30,334 nucleotides of DNA from Bacillota bacterium. Its GTDB lineage: Bacteria; Bacillota; UBA4882; UBA8346. The notes under the pieces are model-generated. The model searched no databases. It was not told the origin of the DNA and saw nothing but the letters and a program-made list of their open reading frames with translations. Both the position numbers and the translations under genes were made by a program. Below are positions 17,220 to 24,701 of this stretch, in pieces. Each line of letters starts with the position of its first letter. Positions within the stretch are counted from its first letter, which is position 1. Where the stretch lies: the NCBI GenBank assembly GCA_023415375.1, contig JAEZKW010000139.1, forward strand, positions 1 through 30,334, in the 5' to 3' direction.

Positions 17220-18590
17220 ATGAAACCAATCGCATGGCAATTAGGAGGCTTGCTCCTCCTTCTTTTTTTGCCGTTTTTATTGGCGGGTTTTCTATGGCAT
17301 AATCTTTTTTTTCCGCTTTTCTCGCTGATCTGGTTTATCATTATCGGGATATTTATTTTTCGTTGGCTAAGCAGCCCTTTAAAAGAACTTTATGATTTTA
17401 TGGTTAATTTTCAGATGGGAATTCCCATTCGTAATCGCCTGACTCGTCGTGACGATTACTATGGGAAACTTGCCAAAGGTTTGGAAAAGATTGATCGTAC
17501 CCATACTGGTCATCTCAGTACTTTGCATGGACGTATGGAAGAGATTCAAGCCATTTTGGCCAGTATGTCCGAAGGGGTCGTCGCTACCGATATTACCGGC
17601 CGGATCAGTTTAATCAATCCGGCGGCTACCGAACTTTTTAATCTCAACCCTGGAGAAGGAGTCGGCGAATTTCCTTATAAAGTATTTCCCGATTCAGAAT
17701 TAGCGGATATATTTCATCAGGTTTATGTGAAAGGTTATCCTCAAGAAATCGAAATTACATGGCCTGGTGTTCTGGAACGTGATCTAAAAGTACGCTTAGC
17801 CCCGATTCGAGATGACGTAAATGAAGAAATCCGTGGTGTCGTAGCAGTAATCGGAGATTTCACCAAGTTGCGGCAGCTGGAAACCATGCGTAAGGATTTT
17901 GTGGCCAATGTATCGCATGAATTAAAAACGCCGTTAACTTCGATCAAAGGTTTCATTGAGACTTTATTGGATGGTGCTGTGAACCAACGTGAAACTGCCA
18001 TGAAGTTTCTTACCATTATTTATCAAGAAGCCGAAAGGCTAAATAATATTATTCATGATTTATTGGATTTGTCAAAATTAGAATCGGGTAAAACCGAATT
18101 ACGGAAGACATCAATCAATTTAAACGATTTATTGAGTGAAATCATCCTTTCAGTAGAGAACAGGCTCAAGGAGAAGAATTTAGAATTAAAAGAAGACCTT
18201 CAGGCAACGATAATTTTCGGGGATGAGGATTTACTCCGGGAAGTGATTCTCAATTTACTGGATAATGCCATTAAATACACGCCGGAAAATGGCAATATTT
18301 TAATTGGCAGTCATGAAACCAGTGAAGGAATTGTTTTTTTCATTAAGGACAATGGGCTCGGGGTCCCAAAAGAAAGTCTGCCCCGTATTTTTGAGCGTTT
18401 TTACCGGGTTGACAAAGGCCGTTCCCGGGCAATGGGAGGTACCGGACTGGGACTGTCGATTGTGAAACACATTATTGAAAGGCACGGGGGGAAAGTTTCC
18501 GTTATAAGTGAATTAGGGAAAGGCAGTCAATTTTCATTCGTCATTCCTTCTAAGAATGAGGAAGATGGCACTAAAGATGAGGGTGAATAA
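17220..18590 (+). CDS. phoR: sensor histidine kinase, PhoR-like
   Basis: A 456-residue kinase. ATG 17220 has GAGGTG six bases before it; upstream TTG and GTG codons lack this. Two adjacent membrane spans (about 6-25 and 31-50) leave almost no extracellular loop, so sensing is likely cytoplasmic or in the membrane. A HAMP-like linker follows, then a PAS domain (about 105-215: GVVATDITGRISLINPAATELF). His233 in FVANVSHELKTPLTS is the phosphorylated residue. The ATPase domain has NLLDNAIKYTPENG, DNGLGVP and GGTGLGLSIVKHIIERHGG. It pairs with the upstream regulator in one operon. The lack of a large sensor loop differs from B. subtilis PhoR and resembles the shorter PhoR of other groups. Confidence 0.86.
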   Translation: MKPIAWQLGGLLLLLFLPFLLAGFLWHNLFFPLFSLIWFIIIGIFIFRWLSSPLKELYDFMVNFQMGIPIRNRLTRRDDYYGKLAKGLEKIDRTHTGHLSTLHGRMEEIQAILASMSEGVVATDITGRISLINPAATELFNLNPGEGVGEFPYKVFPDSELADIFHQVYVKGYPQEIEITWPGVLERDLKVRLAPIRDDVNEEIRGVVAVIGDFTKLRQLETMRKDFVANVSHELKTPLTSIKGFIETLLDGAVNQRETAMKFLTIIYQEAERLNNIIHDLLDLSKLESGKTELRKTSINLNDLLSEIILSVENRLKEKNLELKEDLQATIIFGDEDLLREVILNLLDNAIKYTPENGNILIGSHETSEGIVFFIKDNGLGVPKESLPRIFERFYRVDKGRSRAMGGTGLGLSIVKHIIERHGGKVSVISELGKGSQFSFVIPSKNEEDGTKDEGE

Positions 18591-19311
18591 ATTTTTAGCG
18601 GAAGCCGGTATCTCATCCCGGAGACAAGCTGATCGCTTAATCCTGGAAGGCCGGGTAATGATTAATAATCAAGTGGTAACAGAAATGGGCCTTCAAATTG
18701 ACCCCGACAAAGATCAGGTCATGGTTGATGGGCGCTCGGTGGGCTTGCCGAGTCAGTGGGATTATTTGATTTTAAATAAACCTCCTGGATTTTTAACTAC
18801 AGTCAGTGATCCCTTCGGACGCCCCACAGTGATGGACCTGTTACCACCAGGGAATACCCGGTTGTATCCGGTCGGAAGACTTGACCTCGATACTTCCGGG
18901 TTATTGTTTTTTACCAATGATGGAGAAATGGCTTTGGCACTTACTCATCCACGACATTTGGTAGAAAAAACCTATCGGGTTAAGGTTAAGGGTGTACCTG
19001 GTGAGCAAAAACTTCAAAATTTAGCCTCCGGTGTATTGTTGGAAGACGGATTAACTGCGCCTGCAAAAGTTGCATTAGATGGTGTTGAAAGTGGGAATGC
19101 TATCATCAAAATTACTATCCGTGAAGGGCGAAAACGGCAGATTAAAAGGATGATGTTACATATTAACCATCCGGTACTAAGCCTGCATCGGATGGCTGTT
19201 GGTCCACTAACACTGGGCGATTTAAAACCCGGAGAATTCCGGTGTCCAACAGAATATGAGTTAGCAGAGCTCAATAAGTTAAAACTGCAGATAAAACAAA
19301 GTTCTAAGTAG
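18577..19311 (+). CDS. rluB: 23S rRNA pseudouridine synthase, RluB/RsuA family
   Basis: A 244-residue protein. The frame is open from 18556, but ATG 18577 gives the family-typical beginning MRVNKFLAEAGISSRRQADRLI, an S4 RNA-binding domain (about 1-60), with GAGGAAG 12 bases upstream. The catalytic domain has GRLDLDTSGLLFFTNDG with Asp103 as the nucleophile and REGRKRQIKRMM near the C-terminus. It isomerises uridine in 23S rRNA (RluB acts at the equivalent of position 2605) in the cytoplasm. The start lies inside the histidine-kinase gene (14-base overlap), so it shares that transcript. RsuA activity on 16S rRNA is the alternative; length and the S4 sequence favour RluB. Confidence 0.88.
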   Translation: MRVNKFLAEAGISSRRQADRLILEGRVMINNQVVTEMGLQIDPDKDQVMVDGRSVGLPSQWDYLILNKPPGFLTTVSDPFGRPTVMDLLPPGNTRLYPVGRLDLDTSGLLFFTNDGEMALALTHPRHLVEKTYRVKVKGVPGEQKLQNLASGVLLEDGLTAPAKVALDGVESGNAIIKITIREGRKRQIKRMMLHINHPVLSLHRMAVGPLTLGDLKPGEFRCPTEYELAELNKLKLQIKQSSK

Positions 19312-19332
19312 CCGAAAAAGAGGGAAAACGTA

Positions 19333-19728
19333 TTGAAAGCTAAAATTCGTTTTGATTACAAGGCAGAACCCGCTTCCTCCCGGAAGTTCTTTTGGCAGCA
19401 CACAGACATTCGGCAACAGGCTAAAGAAATTAGGGCAAAAAATGTTTCACTCTTGCAGAATTTACCTTTTCAAGGTTTGATGGTTGAGAAACTCGATTTA
19501 GAGCATGAGGTTTACGTTGTTGCCGATGATCAAGATCAAGAAATTGCCTACGCCCCGGTAGAAATGGTCGTTGAAGCGGACTCTATCTCGGACTTAATGC
19601 CGTTAACTCTGCGGGAAGAGTTCCGGAAAATCAAAGTCTTGGAACCAGGGTCCTGTACACTCTCCAGTACGGATGTGGAACGGTTTTTATTTCGCGTGAG
19701 CGAGGAATTCCGTTCGGAAATTGATTAA
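19333..19728 (+). CDS. conserved-looking hypothetical protein of unknown family
   Basis: A 131-residue protein with a TTG start at 19333 and AGAGGG eight bases upstream. I do not recognise the family. It has no membrane span or signal peptide. The N-terminal part is basic (KAKIRFDYKAEPASSRK), the middle is strongly acidic and hydrophobic alternating (EHEVYVVADDQDQEIAYAPVEMVVEADS), and the C-terminus is acidic, so it is probably a small soluble mixed alpha/beta protein. There are no cysteines except one near residue 110. It lies 21 bases after rluB and 36 bases before mreB, on the same strand. Codon use looks like its neighbours, so it is probably a real gene. Function unknown. Confidence 0.75.
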   Translation: MKAKIRFDYKAEPASSRKFFWQHTDIRQQAKEIRAKNVSLLQNLPFQGLMVEKLDLEHEVYVVADDQDQEIAYAPVEMVVEADSISDLMPLTLREEFRKIKVLEPGSCTLSSTDVERFLFRVSEEFRSEID

Positions 19729-19764
19729 AATCTCTACTCAATTACAGAGAAAGTTGGAGTAAAA

Positions 19765-20808
19765 ATGGCAGTTAAGTTTATCACCCGTCATTTTGTGAAA
19801 GATTTAGGAATCGATCTTGGTACGGCAAATAGCTTGGTTTATGAGCGAAATAAAGGCATCATCTTGAAGGAACCATCTGTAGTGGCGATTCGCAAGAATA
19901 CGAAAGAGGTCTTGGCCGTAGGCAGTGGAGCCCGGCAGATGATAGGTCGTACTCCGGGTGACATCATTGCCATTCGTCCTTTAAGGGATGGAGTGATAGC
20001 TGATTTTGATATCACCCGGGAAATGATTAAATATTTTATCCGAAAGGCTTGCCACGGTAAGGTATTTATCAAACCACGGGCAGTGGTAAGTATTCCCTCC
20101 GGAACTACCGAAGTTCAAAGGCGGGCCGTAATTGAAGCGACGATAAATGCCGGCGCCCGGGAAGTTTTTTTAATTGAGGAACCCGTAGCAGCGGCTATCG
20201 GTGCAGGATTACCGGTTAATGAAGCCACTGGTAACATGGTGATCGATGTAGGTGGGGGTACAACTGATATAGCCGTAATTTCCCTCGGCGGAATCGTTAC
20301 CGGTCAATCCATTCCGGTTGGCGGGGATACAATGGACGAGGCGATAGCCCGTAGTATTCGACGTAATTACAATTTAATGATTGGCGAAAGAACCGCTGAA
20401 GATATAAAAATCTATCTAGGATCAGCTTATCCTCTGGATCAGGAAATAAAATATGAAGTTCGGGGCAGGGACCATGTAACGGGACTACCGAAAGTCATCG
20501 AAATAGGCTCGGAGGAAATTCGTAATGCAATGAAAGATCCTCTTAACGCAATTGTCAACGCAGTCCGTCAGACGATTGAAAAAACCCCGCCGGAATTAGT
20601 GGCTGATATCATGTTCAAAGACATTGTGATGACTGGCGGAGGTTCGTTGCTGAAAGGTTTTAATCAGTTACTCAGTAAAGAATTGGGAATGACGGTTACG
20701 GTAGCCGAGGACCCGCTTTCTAGTGTTGCAATAGGTACTGGCAAAACTTTGGAACAACTCCACTTGCTTTCCCGGGTTCTGGTGGCAGCTAAAAAGGCGA
20801 CTTCTTAA
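19765..20808 (+). CDS. mreB: rod-shape actin homologue MreB/Mbl
   Basis: A 347-residue actin-like ATPase. DLGIDLGTANSLVY (phosphate 1, about residue 13), VIDVGGGTTDIAVIS (phosphate 2, about 160) and MTGGGSLLKGFNQLL (adenosine site, about 290) are complete. GERTAEDIKIYLGSAYPL is diagnostic for MreB-type proteins. It polymerises beneath the membrane and guides peptidoglycan synthesis for rod shape. The N-terminal extension (MAVKFITRHFVKDLG) is a little basic and could aid membrane binding. No mreC/mreD follow, so this may be an Mbl/MreBH-type paralogue rather than the mreBCD-operon gene. It is followed by a strong terminator. Downstream sbp genes are also linked to the division and wall region in other Bacillota. 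Confidence 0.93.
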   Translation: MAVKFITRHFVKDLGIDLGTANSLVYERNKGIILKEPSVVAIRKNTKEVLAVGSGARQMIGRTPGDIIAIRPLRDGVIADFDITREMIKYFIRKACHGKVFIKPRAVVSIPSGTTEVQRRAVIEATINAGAREVFLIEEPVAAAIGAGLPVNEATGNMVIDVGGGTTDIAVISLGGIVTGQSIPVGGDTMDEAIARSIRRNYNLMIGERTAEDIKIYLGSAYPLDQEIKYEVRGRDHVTGLPKVIEIGSEEIRNAMKDPLNAIVNAVRQTIEKTPPELVADIMFKDIVMTGGGSLLKGFNQLLSKELGMTVTVAEDPLSSVAIGTGKTLEQLHLLSRVLVAAKKATS

Positions 20809-20924
20809 ATTTTTAACGCACGCACACCCAACATGGACTGCAAACCTTCGACTTAAGATAAGTAAAGTTTAAGCATAGATTAAATTTTATTTACATGCCA
20901 AAACCAAGAGTCATCTTACCTATA

Positions 20925-20961
20925 AACACCGGGTTCGCCCACATACGCCGGTGCTTTTTTT
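20925..20961 (+). terminator. intrinsic terminator after mreB
   Basis: CACCGG (20927-20932) pairs with CCGGTG (20948-20953) and is followed by CTTTTTTTAT. A small nested hairpin GGG-TTCG-CCC (20931-20940) lies in the loop region. It is about 120 bases after the mreB stop. Confidence 0.85.
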
Positions 20962-21014
20962 ATGAATTTTGGCAGCAAAAAATTCAGGGAGATTGAAAAG
21001 GAATTTAACCCTTC

Positions 21015-21042
21015 TTGGTGAATATCTCATCTTTGGTATTAA
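21015..21042 (+). promoter_or_regulatory. weak candidate promoter for the first DUF881-sbp pair
   Basis: TTGGTG at 21015-21020, a 16-base spacer, and TATTAA at 21037-21042 with a TGG extension upstream. Both boxes are imperfect. It is placed here because a terminator precedes and the first DUF881 gene follows 47 bases later. Confidence 0.3.
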
Positions 21043-21089
21043 AACAGGAATGGTAGAGAAGAGCGTTATTAAAGAAGGGAAGTTTTCGT

Positions 21090-21782
21090 TTGGTAAGGAT
21101 TAAAAGTTGGCACTTGGGTATTGGTGTTGTATCAATGGTCCTAGGGTTACTATTTGTCTTCCAACTTCGTACCGAGTGGAAGATTCGCGCCGTTTTGCCC
21201 ACGCGTCAAGTTAATGAATTGGCCAAAATTTTTAGCAACCAAAAGCTTCAATTGGAAAAATATCAAAATGAAAATGAATATTTGCGCAAACAATTGAAAG
21301 ATTATGATCGGGATCGAGAAATTGTGCGGCTCCGAATGGCTTCGGGGTTAGTACCCCTTAAGGGGAAAGGAATTATCATCACGCTGAGTGATTCCGATAA
21401 GAAGCTAAAAAGTTATGAAGACCCCGTCTTTTATATTGTACATTACGATCAATTAGAGCTATTAGTCAATGAGCTTTGGGCAGCAGGCGCCGAAGCAATT
21501 TCGATAAATAATTACCGTATTGGTAATACCACTGGTTTTAGTTGTGCGGGGACCACAATTTTAGTTGATACTAAAAGAATTGCTCCACCATTCGAAATTT
21601 CAGCTATCGGTGATCCCAAAAATCTAAAGAATGCATTGATGATGCCTGGAGGCTTTGTGGAACAGCAAATTCTCTCCTTTAATCTGAGATTTTCAATTGA
21701 GACCGCCGAAGAAATCGAAGTTCCGGCATATAAAGGAAGTATTTCTTTTGATTATGCTCAGCCGGTAGAGGAGGAGAAATAG
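21090..21782 (+). CDS. DUF881-family membrane-anchored protein, copy 1
   Basis: A 230-residue protein with a TTG start; AGGGA lies nine bases upstream. One membrane span (about 9-27), then a charged heptad-rich coiled coil (about 42-75), then the DUF881 domain: KGKGIIITLSDSDKK, HYDQLELLVNELWAAGAEAISIN, RIGNTTGFSCAGTTILVDTKRIAPPFEI, AIGDPKNL. This matches the YlxW/YlxX type found near cell-division genes of Bacillota. The protein would be anchored with the domain outside the membrane; its biochemical role is not established. The stop overlaps the ribosome site (GGAGGAG) of sbp copy 1, so the two are coupled. About 72 percent identical to copy 2 by my hand alignment, without gaps. Confidence 0.88.
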   Translation: MVRIKSWHLGIGVVSMVLGLLFVFQLRTEWKIRAVLPTRQVNELAKIFSNQKLQLEKYQNENEYLRKQLKDYDRDREIVRLRMASGLVPLKGKGIIITLSDSDKKLKSYEDPVFYIVHYDQLELLVNELWAAGAEAISINNYRIGNTTGFSCAGTTILVDTKRIAPPFEISAIGDPKNLKNALMMPGGFVEQQILSFNLRFSIETAEEIEVPAYKGSISFDYAQPVEEEK

Positions 21783-21783
21783 T

Positions 21784-22170
21784 TTGTACATTCCGATTAT
21801 TGGTGCTTTGATAGGAATTTTGCTTGGAGTCGTCTTACCCTATGATATTCCGATTAATTTTGTGAAATATACGGCCATAGCGATTTTAGCCGCTTTGGAC
21901 GCTATTTTCGGCGGTATTCGCGCACAACTTGGCCAAAAATTCGTTTTCTTCAAATTTATCAGCAGCTTTTTTACCAATACTGCCATGGCGGCATTGCTTG
22001 CATATCTCGGTGATATTTTGGGAATCGATATTTATCTGGGCGCGGTTGTAGTATTTAGTATCCGGATATTCCAAAATTTATCGCTGATTCGAGAGGAAGT
22101 TTTCGACCGGGTCTTATGGTGGCGTACCAATGATCACGGTAAGGATAAGAATGTTCAGTTGGAAAAATAA
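21784..22170 (+). CDS. sbp: small basic protein, DUF1290 family, copy 1
   Basis: A 128-residue membrane protein, TTG start, one base after the DUF881 stop. MYIPIIGALIGILLGVVLPYDIP opens the family, then hydrophobic segments at about 27-45, 56-75 and 80-95, and the conserved IFGGIRAQLGQKF and RIFQNLSLIREE. The short basic and charged C-terminal tail (FDRVLWWRTNDHGKDKN) is cytoplasmic by inference. Small basic protein genes lie next to ylxW/ylxX and ftsZ-area genes in B. subtilis, so a role at the envelope is likely, but the function is unknown. Residues 1-105 are identical to copy 2. The first 315 bases differ from copy 2 only at silent sites. Confidence 0.9.
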   Translation: MYIPIIGALIGILLGVVLPYDIPINFVKYTAIAILAALDAIFGGIRAQLGQKFVFFKFISSFFTNTAMAALLAYLGDILGIDIYLGAVVVFSIRIFQNLSLIREEVFDRVLWWRTNDHGKDKNVQLEK

Positions 22171-22264
22171 AATGGCTCTTCAAAAAGTTGGTATGATAAT
22201 CCATAGCCTCCTTTGATTAATAACAAAAACAAGTGAGCGTGTCGGTTATCGAAGCATAATATTT

Positions 22265-22290
22265 AAACATTGGGAAACCAGTGTTTTTTT
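22265..22290 (+). terminator. intrinsic terminator with GAAA tetraloop
   Basis: AAACATTGG (22265-22273) pairs with CCAGTGTTT (22278-22286) around a GAAA loop and is followed by T residues to 22290. It separates the first DUF881-sbp pair from the promoter of the second pair. Confidence 0.8.
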
Positions 22291-22295
22291 AATAT

Positions 22296-22324
22296 TTGGC
22301 TGAGAAAGGAATTATTAATATAAT
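22296..22324 (+). promoter_or_regulatory. SigA-type promoter of the second DUF881-sbp pair
   Basis: TTGGCT (22296-22301), a 17-base spacer, and a perfect TATAAT (22319-22324). The start codon follows at 22363 with AGGAG about eight bases upstream. Its position directly after a terminator supports independent transcription. Confidence 0.7.
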
Positions 22325-22362
22325 ATGGAATAATTAAACAATTATATTAATAGGAGTTATTC

Positions 22363-23055
22363 ATGCCTAAAATTAGAAGTTGGCAAATGGGAATAGGCGT
22401 CGTTTCGATGATATTGGGCTTAATGCTAGTGTTTCAGTTGCGAACCGAATGGAACATCAATGCGTTTTTACCGACTCGTCAAATCAATGAATTGGCAAAA
22501 ATGTATGTAAGTCAAAAAATGCAATTGGAAAAATATGAACAAGAGAATAGTTATCTCCATAATCAACTAAAAAATTATGACCGGGACAGGGAAGTTGTCA
22601 GGTTGAGGATGGTAACGGGTTCAATTCCCGTAAGAGGAAAAGGAATTCTGATTACTTTAGGTGATTCTGATAAAAAGCTGAATGATTATGAGGACCCCAT
22701 TTTTTATATTGTTCACTATTATCAGTTGGAATTGTTAATGAATGAACTTTGGAATGCTGGTGCCGAAGCGATTATGATCAATAATAACCGGATTATCGAT
22801 TCCTCTGGGTTTAGTTGTGCGGGAACAACAATCTTGATTGATACCAAAAGGATAGCTCCTCCATTTGAAATATTCGTTATTGGGGATCCCAAAAGTTTAA
22901 AAAAAAATCTAACAATGCCGGGTAGTTATGTTGAACGGGAAATACTAGCCTTCGATTTAAAATTTTCGATTGAATCTGTCGATGAGATTGAGATTCCGGC
23001 TTATAAAGGTCGTCTTTCCTTTGATTATGCTCAGCCGGTAGAGGAGGAAAAATAG
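22363..23055 (+). CDS. DUF881-family membrane-anchored protein, copy 2
   Basis: A 230-residue paralogue of the gene at 21090, here with an ATG start and an AGGAG site. The order is the same: membrane span (9-27), coiled coil (42-75), then DUF881 (RGKGILITLGDSDKK, SSGFSCAGTTILIDTKRIAPPFEIF, VIGDPKSLK). No gap is needed to align the copies; I count 166 identical of 230. Differences are spread along the protein but are sparse in the TKRIAPPFEI and DYAQPVEEEK segments. This copy has its own terminator-and-promoter boundary upstream. It ends in the same DYAQPVEEEK, whose codons also form the ribosome site for the next gene. Confidence 0.88.
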   Translation: MPKIRSWQMGIGVVSMILGLMLVFQLRTEWNINAFLPTRQINELAKMYVSQKMQLEKYEQENSYLHNQLKNYDRDREVVRLRMVTGSIPVRGKGILITLGDSDKKLNDYEDPIFYIVHYYQLELLMNELWNAGAEAIMINNNRIIDSSGFSCAGTTILIDTKRIAPPFEIFVIGDPKSLKKNLTMPGSYVEREILAFDLKFSIESVDEIEIPAYKGRLSFDYAQPVEEEK

Positions 23056-23056
23056 T

Positions 23057-23440
23057 TTGTATATTCCAATTATTGGTGCTTTGATAGGAATTTTGCTTGG
23101 GGTTGTCTTGCCTTATGATATTCCGATTAATTTCGTAAAATATACGGCCATAGCTATTTTGGCCGCTTTAGATGCTATTTTTGGTGGCATTCGTGCTCAA
23201 CTTGGTCAAAAGTTCGTTTTCTTCAAATTTATCAGTAGCTTTTTCACCAATACTGCTATGGCGGCGCTCCTTGCCTATCTCGGCGATATTCTGGGTATTG
23301 ATATTTATTTGGGCGCGGTTGTAGTATTTAGTATCCGGATATTCCAAAATTTATCGCTGATTCGTGAGGAGATATTTGACCGGATCTTGCGGCACACGAA
23401 TGGTCACGGTAAGGATAAGGATGTTCAATTAGAAAAGTAA
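23057..23440 (+). CDS. sbp: small basic protein, DUF1290 family, copy 2
   Basis: A 127-residue membrane protein, TTG start, one base after the DUF881 stop as in copy 1. Residues 1-105 equal copy 1 exactly, while the tail diverges (IFDRILRHTNGHGKDKDVQLEK). Counting codon by codon, 32 of the first 105 codons differ, all silently, so the copies have been separate for some time yet the protein has not changed. Hydrophobic segments and the IRAQLGQKF motif are as in copy 1. Function unknown; a membrane partner of the DUF881 protein is a reasonable guess. Confidence 0.9.
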   Translation: MYIPIIGALIGILLGVVLPYDIPINFVKYTAIAILAALDAIFGGIRAQLGQKFVFFKFISSFFTNTAMAALLAYLGDILGIDIYLGAVVVFSIRIFQNLSLIREEIFDRILRHTNGHGKDKDVQLEK

Positions 23441-23442
23441 AA

Positions 23443-23646
23443 AGAAAGTAGAAGTTAGAATTCAGAAGCCAGAATTGATTGTGGGTTCATGAAGACTACG
23501 AAGCAAAAAATAAACCCTTACTCCGATTATGAATAAGGGTTTTCGTTTGGCATAGCAAAGAAACGGAAAGAAGATGGGCATACAATAAAATCGCTCATTG
23601 GATTTAAAATTCTGACTCCTGACTCCTGAATTCTGTCTTCTCTCTA
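23443..23646. repeat. second inverted repeat built of 7-base units
   Basis: The left arm (23443-23476) reads AGAAAGT, AGAAGTT, AGAATTC, AGAAGCC, AGAATT. The right arm (23609-23646), read on the minus strand, gives AGAAGAC, AGAATTC, AGGAGTC, AGGAGTC, AGAATT. Both have seven-base period and end in AGAATT. The right arm reaches the stop codon of the minus-strand gene. A terminator hairpin sits between the arms. The architecture equals the repeat at 1257-1395 with a different heptamer. Confidence 0.78.
23512..23543. terminator. bidirectional terminator between sbp copy 2 and the PP-loop gene
   Basis: AAACCCTTA (23512-23520) pairs with TAAGGGTTT (23534-23542) around a 13-base loop. On the minus strand the stem is followed by a T-rich run (TTTATTTTTT), which suits the minus-strand gene; on the + strand the tail is TCGTTT. 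It lies between two convergent genes. Confidence 0.75.
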
Positions 23647-24642
23647 CACTTTATACACAAAGTACTTACGCATTTCTTCACGGGGTAAAGGCTTAACCAA
23701 GAGTTCTTTATTAATGGCCCCATTGACACTGACCTTGGTTTCCGCGCCTTCAGGTACGTTTCCATACCCGGCAGTCATGGATGCCGCTAAATTTATTAAA
23801 GATTCTTCCGGGGTTCCAATATACATGGTTACAGGACCTGCATGATCAACCAATTCAAGTATTAAGTTCTCTGGAGTGGCTACCTTTTGAATAGCTTCAT
23901 TTTCGGCCTGATCTTTCCCAATAATAATTTTTACTTGCGAACTTAAGCGCAAATGCCTTCCGAAACGGAGCAAATTGATGGAACGCGTGGAAAGTTTACC
24001 ATCGTGTTCCAACAAATCTTTAACTTTTAGACTGTATTCTTCATTGGTCAGTAAACAACCCCCGGCCGGGCACGGGTAATCTTTAATCCCATATTCTTCA
24101 GCCAAATCAATTTGTTGAGTGCGGCCTCTACCTTTGATATCAAGCAGCTTATTTCGATCAATCCAGCCATTTTCCTCCGGAATGGTAGGTCGTAAATGTT
24201 TGGCGCAGAGTGGTCGCAAAATAAATCCTCGCAACCCTGAATCGCGCTCCACAATATCCAAAGCATCACGCCGTTGAGAATTAGGCCGCTGATCGATAAC
24301 TTCACCGGTTAATAAGAAAGATGCGCCGATCTCATCCATTTTGGTTTTGGCGATTTTGAACTTGTGAATGCGACAATCCAGGCATGGGTTTAGACGCTTT
24401 CCATAGCCATGGGGAGGTTTTTCTACAATCCGTAAATATTCCTCTCCACAGGGATGGTAATGCAATTTAACATTCAAAGTTTTAGCGGCATTTGCTGCAG
24501 CACCGCAGCCGCCGGACGCTCCCGAACAACGGCAAAATGGGCTGGTAAAATTGATGGCTTCGACCTCAATGCCTGCTTCTTGTACGACTTTTATGGCTAA
24601 AGTACTGTCGAGTCCCCCGGATAATAAAGCAAGTGCTTTCAT
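23644..24642 (-). CDS. PP-loop tRNA-thiolation-like enzyme with NFACT-R-like C-terminus
   Basis: A 332-residue protein; ATG at 24640-24642 on the minus strand, preceded by a GGGGGA ribosome site. SGGLDST (8-14) is the ATP-pyrophosphatase loop of the ThiI/MnmA superfamily. Cysteine sets are placed for sulfur or metal chemistry: FCRCSGASGGCG (37, 39, 46), NPCLDC (87, 90) and YPCPAGGC (191, 196). From about residue 235 the segment KIIIGKDQAENEAI, LELVDHAGPVTMYIG and TAGYGNVP recalls the NFACT-R RNA-binding domain that is known to be joined to ThiI-like enzymes. Predicted role: ATP-dependent thiolation of a tRNA uridine. It is not classical ThiI (no THUMP or rhodanese) nor MnmA. It stands alone on this strand. 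Confidence 0.75.
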   Translation of the reverse strand: MKALALLSGGLDSTLAIKVVQEAGIEVEAINFTSPFCRCSGASGGCGAAANAAKTLNVKLHYHPCGEEYLRIVEKPPHGYGKRLNPCLDCRIHKFKIAKTKMDEIGASFLLTGEVIDQRPNSQRRDALDIVERDSGLRGFILRPLCAKHLRPTIPEENGWIDRNKLLDIKGRGRTQQIDLAEEYGIKDYPCPAGGCLLTNEEYSLKVKDLLEHDGKLSTRSINLLRFGRHLRLSSQVKIIIGKDQAENEAIQKVATPENLILELVDHAGPVTMYIGTPEESLINLAASMTAGYGNVPEGAETKVSVNGAINKELLVKPLPREEMRKYFVYKV

Positions 24643-24672
24643 ATTTCCCCCTAAATAAGTATGCTTAATGTG

Positions 24673-24701
24673 AGTTTAATATAGGTAAAAGGTTTTGTCA
24701 A
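24673..24701 (-). promoter_or_regulatory. SigA-type promoter of the PP-loop gene
   Basis: On the minus strand, perfect TTGACA (24701-24696), a 17-base spacer, then TAAACT (24678-24673). It lies 31 bases before the ATG. The good -35 and exact spacing make this one of the clearer promoters in the window. Confidence 0.7.
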
